From positions 1,079,501 to 1,143,500 of the forward strand of contig NZ_CP113061.1 in assembly GCF_026625745.1 (NCBI RefSeq): a stretch of 64,000 nt of DNA, written 5' to 3'. The notes under the pieces are model-generated. The model worked only from the letters and a program-made list of their open reading frames with translations, was not told the origin of the DNA and ran no database searches. Of this stretch, positions 1-9,197 are shown piece after piece. Both the position numbers and the translations under genes were made by a program. Within the stretch, counting starts at the first letter, position 1. Each line of letters starts with the position of its first letter. Source of the stretch: Asticcacaulis sp. SL142 (GTDB lineage: Bacteria; Pseudomonadota; Alphaproteobacteria; Caulobacterales; Caulobacteraceae).

Positions 1-122
1 CCCCTCCGTCGCGGACTTCGCCGCGCCACCTCCCCACTGCGTAGGGAGGAGGAAAAGACCGCCCCCCCTTCTCCTCCCCATTCCATGGGGAGGTGTCAGC
101 GCGAAGTCGCTGACGGAGGGGT
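1..122. repeat. REP-like inverted repeat pair (CCCCTCCGTC family, copy 1)
   Basis: Two related GC-rich units face each other. The first runs from CCCCTCCGTC at base 1 through CCACCTCCCC to GGGAGGAGG near 52. The second, inverted, runs from TCTCCTCCCC near 72 to GACGGAGGGG near 120. Each unit can fold on itself, and the pair can fold into a cruciform. The same consensus recurs at 3429, 7126, 7545, 10545, 10631, 40498 and 47524. The left edge may continue outside the window. Confidence 0.8.
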
Positions 123-243
123 AACTTTTCTACCGCCCCCCAAACCGGAAACAGATCATTCCGTTTTATCATAACCCGACATCATTACGTTCCCGCATGG
201 CATGATGTATTTTGCCACCACATTCTTATGCCGGAGCGCACAC

Positions 244-3200
244 ATGGCGACCTTCACCAGCTTCACCGTCGATTGGGACGCCCTCGACGACACCAAATAT
301 ATGACCGACGCCAAGGCCTGCGAGCGGTTGCTGGTGGCCAATACCCTGTCGCAACAGGACCGCGCCGTCATCCGCGCCGAGGCTGAAAATCTGGTCCGCG
401 CCACCCGCAAGGCCGCCCGCCGGCAGGGCGTGGTCGAAAGCTTCCTCAAAGAGTTTTCGCTCGGCACCCGCGAAGGTCTGGCACTAATGTGTCTGGCCGA
501 GGCCCTGCTGCGCACGCCCGACGAAGACACCCGCGACCAGCTCATCGCTGAGAAAATATCCTCCGCCGACTGGGCCAGCCATTTCGGCAAGTCCGACAAC
601 CTGTTCGTCAATGCCTCGACCTGGGGCCTGATGCTGACGGGTAAGCTGATCGACGTCGAAGACCACGCCAAAAAGGACGTCAAGGGCTATGTCTCCGGCC
701 TCGCCGCGCGCGTGGGCGAACCCGTCATCCGTCAGGCCGTCGCCGCTGCTATCCGCATCATGGGCGAACAGTTTGTGCTGGGCCGCACCATCGAAGCCGC
801 CCTCAAACGCTCCAAAAAAGACGGCTATCTCTGTTCGTTCGACATGCTGGGCGAAGGGGCGCGCACCGAAGCCGATGCTGTCCGCTACGCTGAGGCCTAT
901 TCGGACGCGATTGAGGCCCTGTCCAAAGTCTGTACGCGCGGCCCCGAAGCCGACCACGGCATTTCGGTCAAGCTGTCGGCCATCTATTCGCGCTATGAGG
1001 CGGCCAAGGTCGCGGACGTGTTTGAGGTGCTTTATCCCCGCCTCAAGGCGTTGGCCATTCAGGCCGCCAAGGCCAATATCAATTTCACTATTGATGCCGA
1101 AGAAACCGACCGGTTGGTCATCTCTTTGAAGTTGCTCGACAAACTGTGCTATGAGCCGGAGCTTGGCGACTGGCAGGGCTTGGGTCTAGCCGTTCAGGCC
1201 TACCAGAAGCGCTGCCCCGAAGCGATCGCCGCGCTCAAAACCCTGGCTGAACAATCCGGTCGCCGCCTGATGGTGCGTCTGGTCAAGGGCGCCTATTGGG
1301 ATTCGGAAATCAAGCGCGCGCAGGTCATGGGCCGCGAAGACTATCCGGTGCACACGACTAAGGTCGCGACCGACCTTTCCTACCTGATCTGCGCCAAGGC
1401 GTTGATTGACGCCGCCCCCCATATCTATGCCCAGTTCGCCAGCCATAACGCCCATACTTTGGCTGCCGTGCGCCGCATGGCCCGCGACGCCAAGGTCACC
1501 GTCGAATCCCAGCGCCTGCACGGTATGGGTGAGGTGCTTTATGACTGTGCGCAGGACGTATTTGGCGACTTCCCGTTGCGCGCCTATGCCCCCGTCGGCG
1601 GCCACGAAGACCTGCTGCCCTATCTGGTGCGCCGTCTGCTGGAAAACGGCGCCAATTCGTCCTTCGTCAATGCCCTGATGGACGAAAACATCCCCGCCGA
1701 AGCGGTCATCCACGACCCGATTGATGAGGTCATGGCCCACCCGGATCGCCACCCGCGCCTTAATCTGCCGCGCACCATTTACGGTGACCGGCTGAACAGC
1801 TTCGGGCCGGATCTGTCGATCAAGGCCGTGCGCGATAGCTTCACCACCGCACTGGATAAGGTCGATGCGGAAACCTTCGTCGCCGCACCCCTGGTCGGAG
1901 GACAGGAAAACACATCGGCTGCGTTTGAGGTCATCACCGCCCCCGCCAACCGCCTGATCAAAATCGGCGTGGTGCATGAGGCGACCAAGGCCGATATCGC
2001 GAACGCCTTTGACCTGGCTAAATCGGCGCAACCGCATTGGAACAAGCTGGGCGGGGCCAAGCGCGCCGAGGTGCTCAACAAGATGGGTGATGCGCTCGAA
2101 GCCGACCTTAACCGACTGTGCGCCCTGATCGTGCGTGAAGCCGGTAAAACCTGGGCTGACGCGATTGCCGAAGTGCGCGAAGCCGTTGATTTTTGCCGCT
2201 ATTATGCCCGATTGGCCATTGAACAGTTCGGGAATCCTAAGATGCTCACCGGCCCGGTCGGTGAGCGCAATTCGCACGAACTGCATGGCCGCGGCGTGTT
2301 TGTGTGCATCAGCCCGTGGAACTTCCCGCTGGCCATTTTTACCGGTCAGATCGCCGCCGCCCTGGCCGCCGGTAACGCCGTGCTAGCCAAACCGGCCGAG
2401 CAGACGCCGCTGATCGCCGCGGAGGCCGTCAAACTGTTCCACAAAGCGTGCCTCAATGCCGCCCTGTTGGCCCTGCTGCCCGGACGCGGGGAGACGGTCG
2501 GCGCGGAACTGACGGCCCATCCGCATATCGCCGGGGTGGCCTTTACCGGCGGGACTGAGACCGCATGGATGATCAACAAAACTCTGGCGGCCAAACGCGG
2601 CCCGATCGTGCCGTTTATTGCCGAAACCGGCGGGCTGAACGGCCTGTTTGTCGATACCACCGCCCTGAAAGAACAGGTCATTGACGATGTCATCCTGTCG
2701 GCGTTTGGCTCAACCGGTCAACGCTGTTCGGCCCTGCGGTTGCTGTTCCTGCCGCATGAGGTGGCAGATGCCTATATCGAGGGCCTCAAAGGGGCGATGG
2801 ACATGCTGCTGATCGGCGATCCGGCCAACCCGGTCAATGACACCGGCCCGGTGATTGACCAAGATGCGCGCGAGATCCTTGAGGCCCATCTGGCCGCCTG
2901 TGAGGCCAAGGGGCAGGTTCTGCACCGCACGCCGATGCCGTCGGGCCTTAGTGGGGACTATTTCGCGCCGACCCTGGTGGAATTGTCCTCGGCGGATGAG
3001 CTGGAGCGCGAAGTGTTTGGCCCCGTCCTGCATGTGGTGCGTTACGATTCGCAGAATTATCAGCCGACGACCGACGCTTTGGCTGGTCGCGGCTATGGGC
3101 TTACCTTGGGCGTCCATTCGCGGATCGAAGCCTTTGCCGAAGATATCGCCGAAGTGGTGCCTGCCGGTAACGTCTATATCAACCGCTCGATTATCGGCGC

Positions 3201-3354
3201 GGTGGTCGGCGTGCAACCCTTTGGCGGGGAAGGCCTTTCCGGCACCGGCCCCAAGGCCGGCGGCCCGTTCAGCCTGATCCGCTTTGCGTCCGAACGCGCC
3301 GTCTCCAACAATATCACCGCGCAGGGCGGCGATCCGGCATTGTTGAATCTCTGA
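244..3354 (+). CDS. putA: Bifunctional proline dehydrogenase / L-glutamate gamma-semialdehyde dehydrogenase PutA
   Basis: Oxidises proline to glutamate in two steps: FAD-dependent proline dehydrogenase, then NAD-dependent P5C/glutamate-semialdehyde dehydrogenase. The product from ATG 244 is 1036 residues. An upstream in-frame ATG at 202 exists, but 244 is preceded by CCGGAG and starts the conserved N-terminus. The PRODH barrel spans about residues 130-450 (LVKGAYWDSEIKRAQ motif). The aldehyde dehydrogenase domain spans about 520-1000, with SPWNFPLAIFTGQ, the catalytic-glutamate region AETGG and the catalytic cysteine in GSTGQRCSALR. There is no N-terminal ribbon-helix-helix domain, so this is the short, non-DNA-binding PutA type (E. 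coli PutA is about 1320 residues). The gene stands alone between repeat clusters, and no putR regulator is adjacent. Confidence 0.96.
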   Translation: MATFTSFTVDWDALDDTKYMTDAKACERLLVANTLSQQDRAVIRAEAENLVRATRKAARRQGVVESFLKEFSLGTREGLALMCLAEALLRTPDEDTRDQLIAEKISSADWASHFGKSDNLFVNASTWGLMLTGKLIDVEDHAKKDVKGYVSGLAARVGEPVIRQAVAAAIRIMGEQFVLGRTIEAALKRSKKDGYLCSFDMLGEGARTEADAVRYAEAYSDAIEALSKVCTRGPEADHGISVKLSAIYSRYEAAKVADVFEVLYPRLKALAIQAAKANINFTIDAEETDRLVISLKLLDKLCYEPELGDWQGLGLAVQAYQKRCPEAIAALKTLAEQSGRRLMVRLVKGAYWDSEIKRAQVMGREDYPVHTTKVATDLSYLICAKALIDAAPHIYAQFASHNAHTLAAVRRMARDAKVTVESQRLHGMGEVLYDCAQDVFGDFPLRAYAPVGGHEDLLPYLVRRLLENGANSSFVNALMDENIPAEAVIHDPIDEVMAHPDRHPRLNLPRTIYGDRLNSFGPDLSIKAVRDSFTTALDKVDAETFVAAPLVGGQENTSAAFEVITAPANRLIKIGVVHEATKADIANAFDLAKSAQPHWNKLGGAKRAEVLNKMGDALEADLNRLCALIVREAGKTWADAIAEVREAVDFCRYYARLAIEQFGNPKMLTGPVGERNSHELHGRGVFVCISPWNFPLAIFTGQIAAALAAGNAVLAKPAEQTPLIAAEAVKLFHKACLNAALLALLPGRGETVGAELTAHPHIAGVAFTGGTETAWMINKTLAAKRGPIVPFIAETGGLNGLFVDTTALKEQVIDDVILSAFGSTGQRCSALRLLFLPHEVADAYIEGLKGAMDMLLIGDPANPVNDTGPVIDQDAREILEAHLAACEAKGQVLHRTPMPSGLSGDYFAPTLVELSSADELEREVFGPVLHVVRYDSQNYQPTTDALAGRGYGLTLGVHSRIEAFAEDIAEVVPAGNVYINRSIIGAVVGVQPFGGEGLSGTGPKAGGPFSLIRFASERAVSNNITAQGGDPALLNL

Positions 3355-3364
3355 CCTGTCTTTA

Positions 3365-3425
3365 GAACTCCCCCTGTTGCAGGGTAGCTTTTTATTGATG
3401 CGCGCATCAGTAAAAAGAGGGGGTA
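3365..3425. repeat. Inverted-repeat element, GAACTCCCCCTGTTGCAGGG family (copy 1), probable putA terminator
   Basis: Starts GAACTCCCCCTGTTGCAGGG, then AGCTTTT, an imperfect central palindrome (TGATGCGCGCATCA, 3395-3408), and ends AAAAAGAGGGGGTAAA. The outer arms match the reverse complement of 21655-21717, but the central palindrome differs completely. It lies 10 bases after the putA stop and could end transcription in either direction. Confidence 0.65.
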
Positions 3426-3428
3426 AAT

Positions 3429-3570
3429 TACCCCTCCGTCATTTTCGCTGCGCTCAATGCCACCTCCCCACGCAAGCGTAGGGAGGAGAAGTACCGCATC
3501 CTCCCCTCCTCCCTATCGAGTTAAAGCGAAGATGGGGAGGTGGCGCGGCGAAGTCCGCGACGGAGGGGTA
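3429..3570. repeat. REP-like inverted repeat pair (CCCCTCCGTC family, copy 2)
   Basis: Begins TACCCCTCCGTC at 3429 and ends GACGGAGGGGTA at 3570. The two internal units each contain CCACCTCCCC or its complement and GGGAGGAG or its complement. Same architecture as the copies at 1-122 and 7545-7679. Confidence 0.85.
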
Positions 3571-3642
3571 CACTTTCTTCTCTCCCCATCAAAATTTTAC
3601 AATTCCCGCGACGGAAAGTGCGGGCCTTTGCGTACAAATGAA

Positions 3643-3683
3643 TGAACGTTCACTTTGCACCCCTTTTTGAACGTTGCTGATAA
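3643..3683 (+). promoter_or_regulatory. Candidate promoter with twin TGAACGTT boxes
   Basis: TTGCAC (3655-3660), a 17-base spacer and TGATAA (3678-3683) make a sigma70-type promoter pointing at the hairpin series 3690-3763. A perfect palindrome TGAACGTTCA (3643-3652) lies just upstream of the -35, and a second TGAACGTT (3668-3675) lies in the spacer, 25 bases downstream. This spacing and placement suit a repressor or activator pair. The protein that would bind is unknown. Confidence 0.4.
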
Positions 3684-3689
3684 CACCAT

Positions 3690-3763
3690 GAGGGTGATTA
3701 AGGCTTAAGTCCTTGTGGTGAAACTTCGACCCGGCGCGGCATGACCGCTTCGGGTCTTTTTTT
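3690..3763 (+). ncRNA. Candidate small RNA (~74 nt) upstream of the thiC riboswitch
   Basis: No ORF is convincing here. From the predicted start near 3690 the sequence holds a small hairpin AAGG/CCTT (3700-3714), an unpaired GUGGUGAAAC stretch, and a strong terminator. The terminator stem GACCCG (3728-3733) pairs with CGGGTC (3751-3756), with an inner CGG/CCG pairing, followed by seven T. The terminator cannot belong to putA, which ends 370 bases earlier beyond the repeats. It precedes the TPP aptamer by about 50 bases, so a thiC attenuator is an alternative. The upstream promoter with paired TGAACGTT boxes favours an independent transcript. Confidence 0.4.
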
Positions 3764-3810
3764 ATCCGCTTGCCCAGGCGCGCGGCTTCCCTTACATTCA
3801 AGCCCGTTAG

Positions 3811-3914
3811 TTCACCGGAGTGTCCGCAGGCTTATGCGGGCTGAGACTAAGCACTCAACGCTGTGCTTTAAAACCGCCGAACCTGATCCGGGTCATGCCG
3901 GCGAAGGGAGTTGG
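3811..3914 (+). promoter_or_regulatory. TPP (thi-box) riboswitch controlling thiC
   Basis: The conserved TPP aptamer elements are all present and in order: GCGGGCTGAGA (3836-3846), a P3 stem AGCAC/GTGCT (3850-3865), CCTGATCCGGGTCATGCCGGCGAAGG around 3882-3907 and a closing pairing near GGAGT/GTTGG. The aptamer lies about 80 bases before the thiC start, on the same strand. In this family TPP binding represses thiamine biosynthesis genes. No clear terminator follows the aptamer, so control is probably at translation initiation. Confidence 0.93.
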
Positions 3915-3983
3915 ATACGCTTTTTTGGCTTTACAGGCAAAAAGCACCTGCAATCTGCGCTCATGATCCCTTTGTTTTTATGA

Positions 3984-5843
<1,860 letters not shown>

Positions 5844-5895
5844 ACCCTGCACCCGTAACTTGGCGTGGGTGGATAGGCTGGTACAAAACTAACGG

Positions 5896-5925
5896 GGTGT
5901 GGGGTTTCGACCCCACGCCTTTTTT
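5896..5925 (+). terminator. Intrinsic terminator of thiC
   Basis: A 10-bp stem GGTGTGGGGT / ACCCCACGCC (one G-T pair) with a TTCG tetraloop is followed by six T, 53 bases after the thiC stop. Confidence 0.88.
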
Positions 5926-6061
5926 ATTGATAGCATTCACTTACATCCTAAAATTGACACCCAAATTAAAAAATGTTTTGTTAGGTTTTAATCGGGGCTT
6001 TCTACTGGATGATTCACCTCATTCCGACGCTCATAAATATAAAACTTGTCGGTGATCCAGC

Positions 6062-6304
6062 TTGCAACATACCGAAATCCTTCAGTTAGCTTTTGAAGCT
6101 ATAAAGGCTGGAATATCCCCATGGTGGGTATTCGGATTAGTATTATTGATTATGTTGCCCTGGCTAATCCCAATGATATCTAAATGTGTGTTGGAACAGC
6201 GAAAATTGTCACATCAACACGAACGGAATATGGCCAAAATCAGGAATAGCCTTATCGACAGGTCGGATGAAAAGAAAAAAATCGAGGAAAAATCTAAAAA
6301 ATAG
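6062..6304 (+). CDS. Unknown small membrane protein in AT-rich island
   Basis: 80 residues from a TTG start; no ATG is in frame upstream. One strong hydrophobic segment (about residues 18-40, WWVFGLVLLIMLPWLIPMI) is followed by a highly charged tail ending in a run of K and E. This suggests a single-pass protein with a cytoplasmic basic tail. Base composition is clearly more AT-rich than the flanking thiC and the genes after 7.7 kb, as is the next ORF. This small-holin or membrane-anchor layout does not identify a family. I do not recognise it, and the start is weak because no good ribosome site is visible. Confidence 0.45.
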   Translation: MQHTEILQLAFEAIKAGISPWWVFGLVLLIMLPWLIPMISKCVLEQRKLSHQHERNMAKIRNSLIDRSDEKKKIEEKSKK

Positions 6305-6390
6305 AGAAATTAATTGCATCTGCGCCACGAAAGTAACAACTTTTTTGTATTAACTAGCGTAAAACAATCCACAGCTAACGGAGGTTGCAC

Positions 6391-6957
6391 ATGGCAAATA
6401 TCTTAATAGCGCTTGTGGTCGCCATACTCACATTTTTTTCAATCAGAGTCGCAATGCGACTGATTGTTAAGCGCACTGAAAAACTTGCAACTGCGTCTCA
6501 ATACATTGAAGAGGCTTACGAAGCCGCGCAACAACTGATTAAAGATCACTCGACCCCAGACAGCATATTAAAGTTCGTGTCTGTTTTTTATGCGAACATA
6601 AATAAGCCTAGTTTGGCTAGAACCTTTACGCTGCATTGCTTAAACGGTAAGTCAGCACGCAATTCAGTTCCTAGAACTCAACGGAGTGCAAAATTTTCAG
6701 ATGATCTGCAGTCACTCTCCCCGCAACAGGTAGAGCTTTTTGGTGAAATGCTAACCAAAGGTATGATGGCAAGCGCTTATTGTGATCCTATATTTTACAG
6801 TGTTCACATCAATCTTTGGTCAAGCACAGCTTCTGAAACCACTCAAAATGCACAGAGCAATCAACCGTCTCCTGAAAAGGCCAGAACTGTCGCACTTGAT
6901 CTAAACGAGAAGTATTCCAAAGATAACAGAGATTTAGATTTTGCTTGTGCAGCTTAA
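6391..6957 (+). CDS. Unknown membrane-anchored protein in AT-rich island
   Basis: 188 residues from ATG 6391, preceded by GGAGG at 6380-6384; a TTG at 6385 is also in frame but would overlap the ribosome site. The first about 20 residues form a membrane anchor (NILIALVVAILTFFSIRVAM). The rest is soluble, mostly helical and polar, with no motif I recognise. AT-rich codon use like the preceding ORF and unlike the chromosome around it suggests acquisition. A strong terminator follows at 6982. The two island genes may form one unit, although 86 bases separate them and this one has its own ribosome site. Confidence 0.65.
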   Translation: MANILIALVVAILTFFSIRVAMRLIVKRTEKLATASQYIEEAYEAAQQLIKDHSTPDSILKFVSVFYANINKPSLARTFTLHCLNGKSARNSVPRTQRSAKFSDDLQSLSPQQVELFGEMLTKGMMASAYCDPIFYSVHINLWSSTASETTQNAQSNQPSPEKARTVALDLNEKYSKDNRDLDFACAA

Positions 6958-6981
6958 CCAATAAATGAGCCAAGTGATCCG

Positions 6982-7012
6982 AAAAGGCGTGGAAGGTTCC
7001 ACGCCTTTTTTT
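6982..7012 (+). terminator. Intrinsic terminator closing the AT-rich island
   Basis: AAAAGGCGTGGA / TCCACGCCTTTT stem with a short AGGT loop and seven T, 25 bases after the stop at 6957. Its stem resembles the thiC terminator core (CCACGCC plus T tract), so the island is bracketed by two similar hairpins. Confidence 0.88.
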
Positions 7013-7023
7013 ATCTCCCATCA

Positions 7024-7109
7024 CCCCGTCCCGCCCCATCATCACCGGATGGACACGGATACCGACATCACCGACGCAAAGGCACTAAAACTGCGCCGGT
7101 TACGGTTGC
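7024..7109 (+). pseudogene. Truncated duplicate of the start of the gene at 7724
   Basis: These 86 bases align without gaps to 7699-7784, the leader and first 20 codons of the downstream gene, matching at about 75 of 86 positions. The copy keeps the leader CCCCATCATCACCGG and the ATG (7049), and would encode MDTDTDITDAKALKLRR. It then runs straight into a C-rich junction and a repeat (7126). The remainder of the gene is absent. Confidence 0.75.
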
Positions 7110-7120
7110 TGCCCCCCCGC

Positions 7121-7510
7121 CTATGCCCCCTCCGTCATTTCGCTGACGCTCAATGCCACGGCACGGGCCCGCATCAGTACGCCCAAAGCGGCTTCATCAG
7201 CATCCCGCATAATATCAGCCGCATTGATCCGCATCACCTCAAGGCCCTGCGCACCCAGCCATGCCAGCCGCCCCTCATCGCGTTCAGCCACATCGCTGAG
7301 GTTATGCACCTGCCCGTCCACCTCAACAACCAACCTTGCCGCCGCACAGTAAAAGTCGGCAATATAAGGCCCGATAGGGTGCTGTTTGCGAAAGTGAATA
7401 CCGTCCGGTTTGCCTTTGATCCTTGCCCATAGCCGAACCTCCGGCGGGGTCAGGTCTTTGCGGAACTGACGCGCCAATTCGTATTTCAGACGGGGTTTGG
7501 GTGGGTTCAT
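7121..7510 (-). CDS. DUF559 endonuclease-domain protein (Vsr-like fold)
   Basis: 129 residues. DUF559 proteins are small single-domain proteins related to Vsr/PD-(D/E)XK nucleases. Visible features are LTPPEVRLWARIK near the N-terminus, then HFRKQHPIGPYIADFYC and VVEVDGQVH, which carry the expected acidic and basic active-site residues, and the EVMRINAADI strand. The ATG is at 7510. The last dozen codons and the stop lie inside a CCCCTCCGTC repeat (7126-7159), so the repeat supplies the C-terminus. Another inverted pair of the same repeat lies 35 bases upstream of the start, and the whole unit sits between two copies of another gene's 5' end. Biological role unknown; DNA repair or repeat mobility are possibilities. 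Confidence 0.85.
   Translation of the reverse strand: MNPPKPRLKYELARQFRKDLTPPEVRLWARIKGKPDGIHFRKQHPIGPYIADFYCAAARLVVEVDGQVHNLSDVAERDEGRLAWLGAQGLEVMRINAADIMRDADEAALGVLMRARAVALSVSEMTEGA
7126..7159. repeat. REP-like half unit inside the 3' end of the DUF559 gene (copy 3)
   Basis: CCCCCTCCGTCATTTCGCTG at 7126, then ACGCTCAATGCCAC: the first half of the family consensus. It matches the unit at 47524 closely. Read on the minus strand it encodes the C-terminus of the DUF559 protein. Confidence 0.8.
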
Positions 7511-7544
7511 TCTGAAATATTACCGAAGATTGAAAGTTTGGAAA

Positions 7545-7679
7545 TACCCCTCCGTCGGCTACGCCGCCACCTCCCCATGGAATGGGGAGGAGAATTACGC
7601 GCATTCCCTCCGCCCCATGCAATGGGGAGCGGGGCGGCCCGTGCCGTGGCTGTGAGCATAGCGAACAGACGGAGGGGTA
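7545..7679. repeat. REP-like inverted repeat pair (CCCCTCCGTC family, copy 4)
   Basis: Starts TACCCCTCCGTC at 7545 and ends GACGGAGGGGTA at 7679. It contains CCACCTCCCC and two CCCCAT...ATGGGG palindromes. It lies directly upstream of the DUF559 start and upstream of the intact gene at 7724. Confidence 0.85.
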
Positions 7680-7723
7680 CACGCGACTATCCCCCCAACC
7701 CCGTCCAGCCCCATCATCACCGG

Positions 7724-8353
7724 ATGGACTCTGATCACGACATCACCGACGCCGAGGCGCTAAAAATGCGCCGGATGCGGTTGCGCGTCTATGCCGACCG
7801 GCTGCTGGAGGCGGTCGAGATGATCCCCATGCCCGACAGCTTCCTTGAGGCCGAGCGCGCCCATAAGGCGGTTAAGGCCTGCGACGCCATGCTGGTTCAG
7901 CTTTACGGTGAGGCGGCGGAAAAGCTTGCGCCCGCCCCGCGCCCAACTGCCGCGCGCCGCACTTCACGCGATGATGCCGATGACGACGATCTGTCCGGCC
8001 TGAGCGAGGCTGAGCGCATCGACCACGAAGCGCAGGCCTTTCTCGAAATGGCTGAGATCATCGGCACGCGCCTTGATCGCATCCATAAGGCCCAGGCCGA
8101 AGCTCACGGGTTCTGGCCCGACGGCACGGTATATGACTCCGCCGATCCCAACTATGGCCTGCATCACTTCCACGATCCGCAGATCAATGCCAACAGCGGT
8201 ATGGACGACCACTGTCCCGGCTGCTGGCCCAACGGTATCCAGTGGGCCCTCGGTCGCGCCCCGCGAAACTTAGCTGAAAAACTGGCCGAAAAAACCGCCA
8301 GCAAGAACCACCGCTCCGGCCCCAACTCCGGCACCTACTCGGCTCCGCCCTGA
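7724..8353 (+). CDS. Unknown acidic protein with conserved HxxHDP / CPGC C-terminal motif
   Basis: 209 residues from ATG 7724. Frames open further upstream, but only through repeat DNA. The first about 60 residues form an acidic then basic helix-rich region (DITDAEALKMRRMRLRVYAD). A linker of P, A and a D-rich run follows, then a second helix, and a C-terminal segment with GLHHFHDPQINANSGMDDHC and CPGCWPNGIQWA, whose His and Cys residues could bind metal. No family recognised. The first 20 codons and leader are duplicated at 7024-7109, so the gene was involved in a local rearrangement. Confidence 0.7.
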   Translation: MDSDHDITDAEALKMRRMRLRVYADRLLEAVEMIPMPDSFLEAERAHKAVKACDAMLVQLYGEAAEKLAPAPRPTAARRTSRDDADDDDLSGLSEAERIDHEAQAFLEMAEIIGTRLDRIHKAQAEAHGFWPDGTVYDSADPNYGLHHFHDPQINANSGMDDHCPGCWPNGIQWALGRAPRNLAEKLAEKTASKNHRSGPNSGTYSAPP

Positions 8354-8411
8354 TATCTTGGTTTTACGCGCATCTGCATCCGAAAACCGCTGCACACTTT
8401 TCGGGATGCGC

Positions 8412-9191
8412 TTACAGGCCATGAAACCGGCGCACAAGGCCAGCATCATCTTCGGTGATTGCGCATTTCTGACCGACCTTGCGGCAGCGGGCTTCACGAG
8501 CTTGAAACTGCCCGGAACAGATATCCATGCGCTCGGCCCCCGCCCGCGTCAGGGTAAAGGCCTGCCGCCAGCGCGGATCGTCGGGGTAGCGCGGCCCCTG
8601 ATGGCTGAGGTAATGCATCAATGAACACGGATCATAGTCGGTTTTCATTTGAAGCCGGCCATGACGCGGAAAATTCAGCAGTATATCCCGGCACATGGCC
8701 TCCACCGGATTGCAGCCCTTAAGGCTATCCGCAATGAACGGCGCAAGCACGATATAGTCGTCGCGGTCGGGACGCATATGCTCATGGGTCAGGCCCAGGA
8801 CATGCCCAAATTCATGCAGCACCGCCCCGTAGCTTGAGCGGCTTTGCACATTGACCCAGTTGACGACACTGTAGCCCAAAGTCGCATTGGTGCGGCTGTC
8901 GGAACTACGGATATCCAGCCACTTTGCGCCCTTAGTGTACGGCACAAAGCGCACGCCGGTCTCAACCTGCCACTCTGACATAGCGCGGCAGATCTTATAG
9001 GCTTGCGTGGCCGCACTCCAGTCGCGCCAGTTGCGGCAATCTGTCCCCTTGGTGCCTGCGCGTTTTAATATGACCGGATCGAGCTTATAGGGCACAACCG
9101 CCCCCGGCCACGGACGGGTCAGGTCTTCGATCGCCGCCGCCTTTACCGGCACAGCCAACACCAGCCACAGAAGGAGAACCCGCCCCCACAT
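8412..9191 (-). CDS. Secreted astacin-type zinc metalloprotease
   Basis: 259 residues with a signal peptide (about residues 1-19, WGRVLLLWLVLAVPVKA) for export. The zinc site HEFGHVLGLTHEHMRPDRDDY (about 123-143) matches the astacin (M12A) signature HExxHxxGxxHExxRxDRD, and the Met-turn SLMHY lies about 60 residues later. PYKLD near the mature N-terminus also fits astacins. Several cysteines in the C-terminal part suggest disulfides. It is the last gene of a minus-strand set: its start is 6 bases from the stop of the J-domain gene, which abuts mipZ. Role inferred: extracytoplasmic proteolysis. The substrate is unknown. Confidence 0.88.
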   Translation of the reverse strand: MWGRVLLLWLVLAVPVKAAAIEDLTRPWPGAVVPYKLDPVILKRAGTKGTDCRNWRDWSAATQAYKICRAMSEWQVETGVRFVPYTKGAKWLDIRSSDSRTNATLGYSVVNWVNVQSRSSYGAVLHEFGHVLGLTHEHMRPDRDDYIVLAPFIADSLKGCNPVEAMCRDILLNFPRHGRLQMKTDYDPCSLMHYLSHQGPRYPDDPRWRQAFTLTRAGAERMDICSGQFQAREARCRKVGQKCAITEDDAGLVRRFHGL

Positions 9192-9197
9192 GGCGGG

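Noticed and set aside
5880-5920. tRNA-like GGTTTCGACCCC sequence after thiC
   Set aside because: It resembles a T-arm, but there is no acceptor stem or anticodon arm, and the stem with T6 is a plain terminator.
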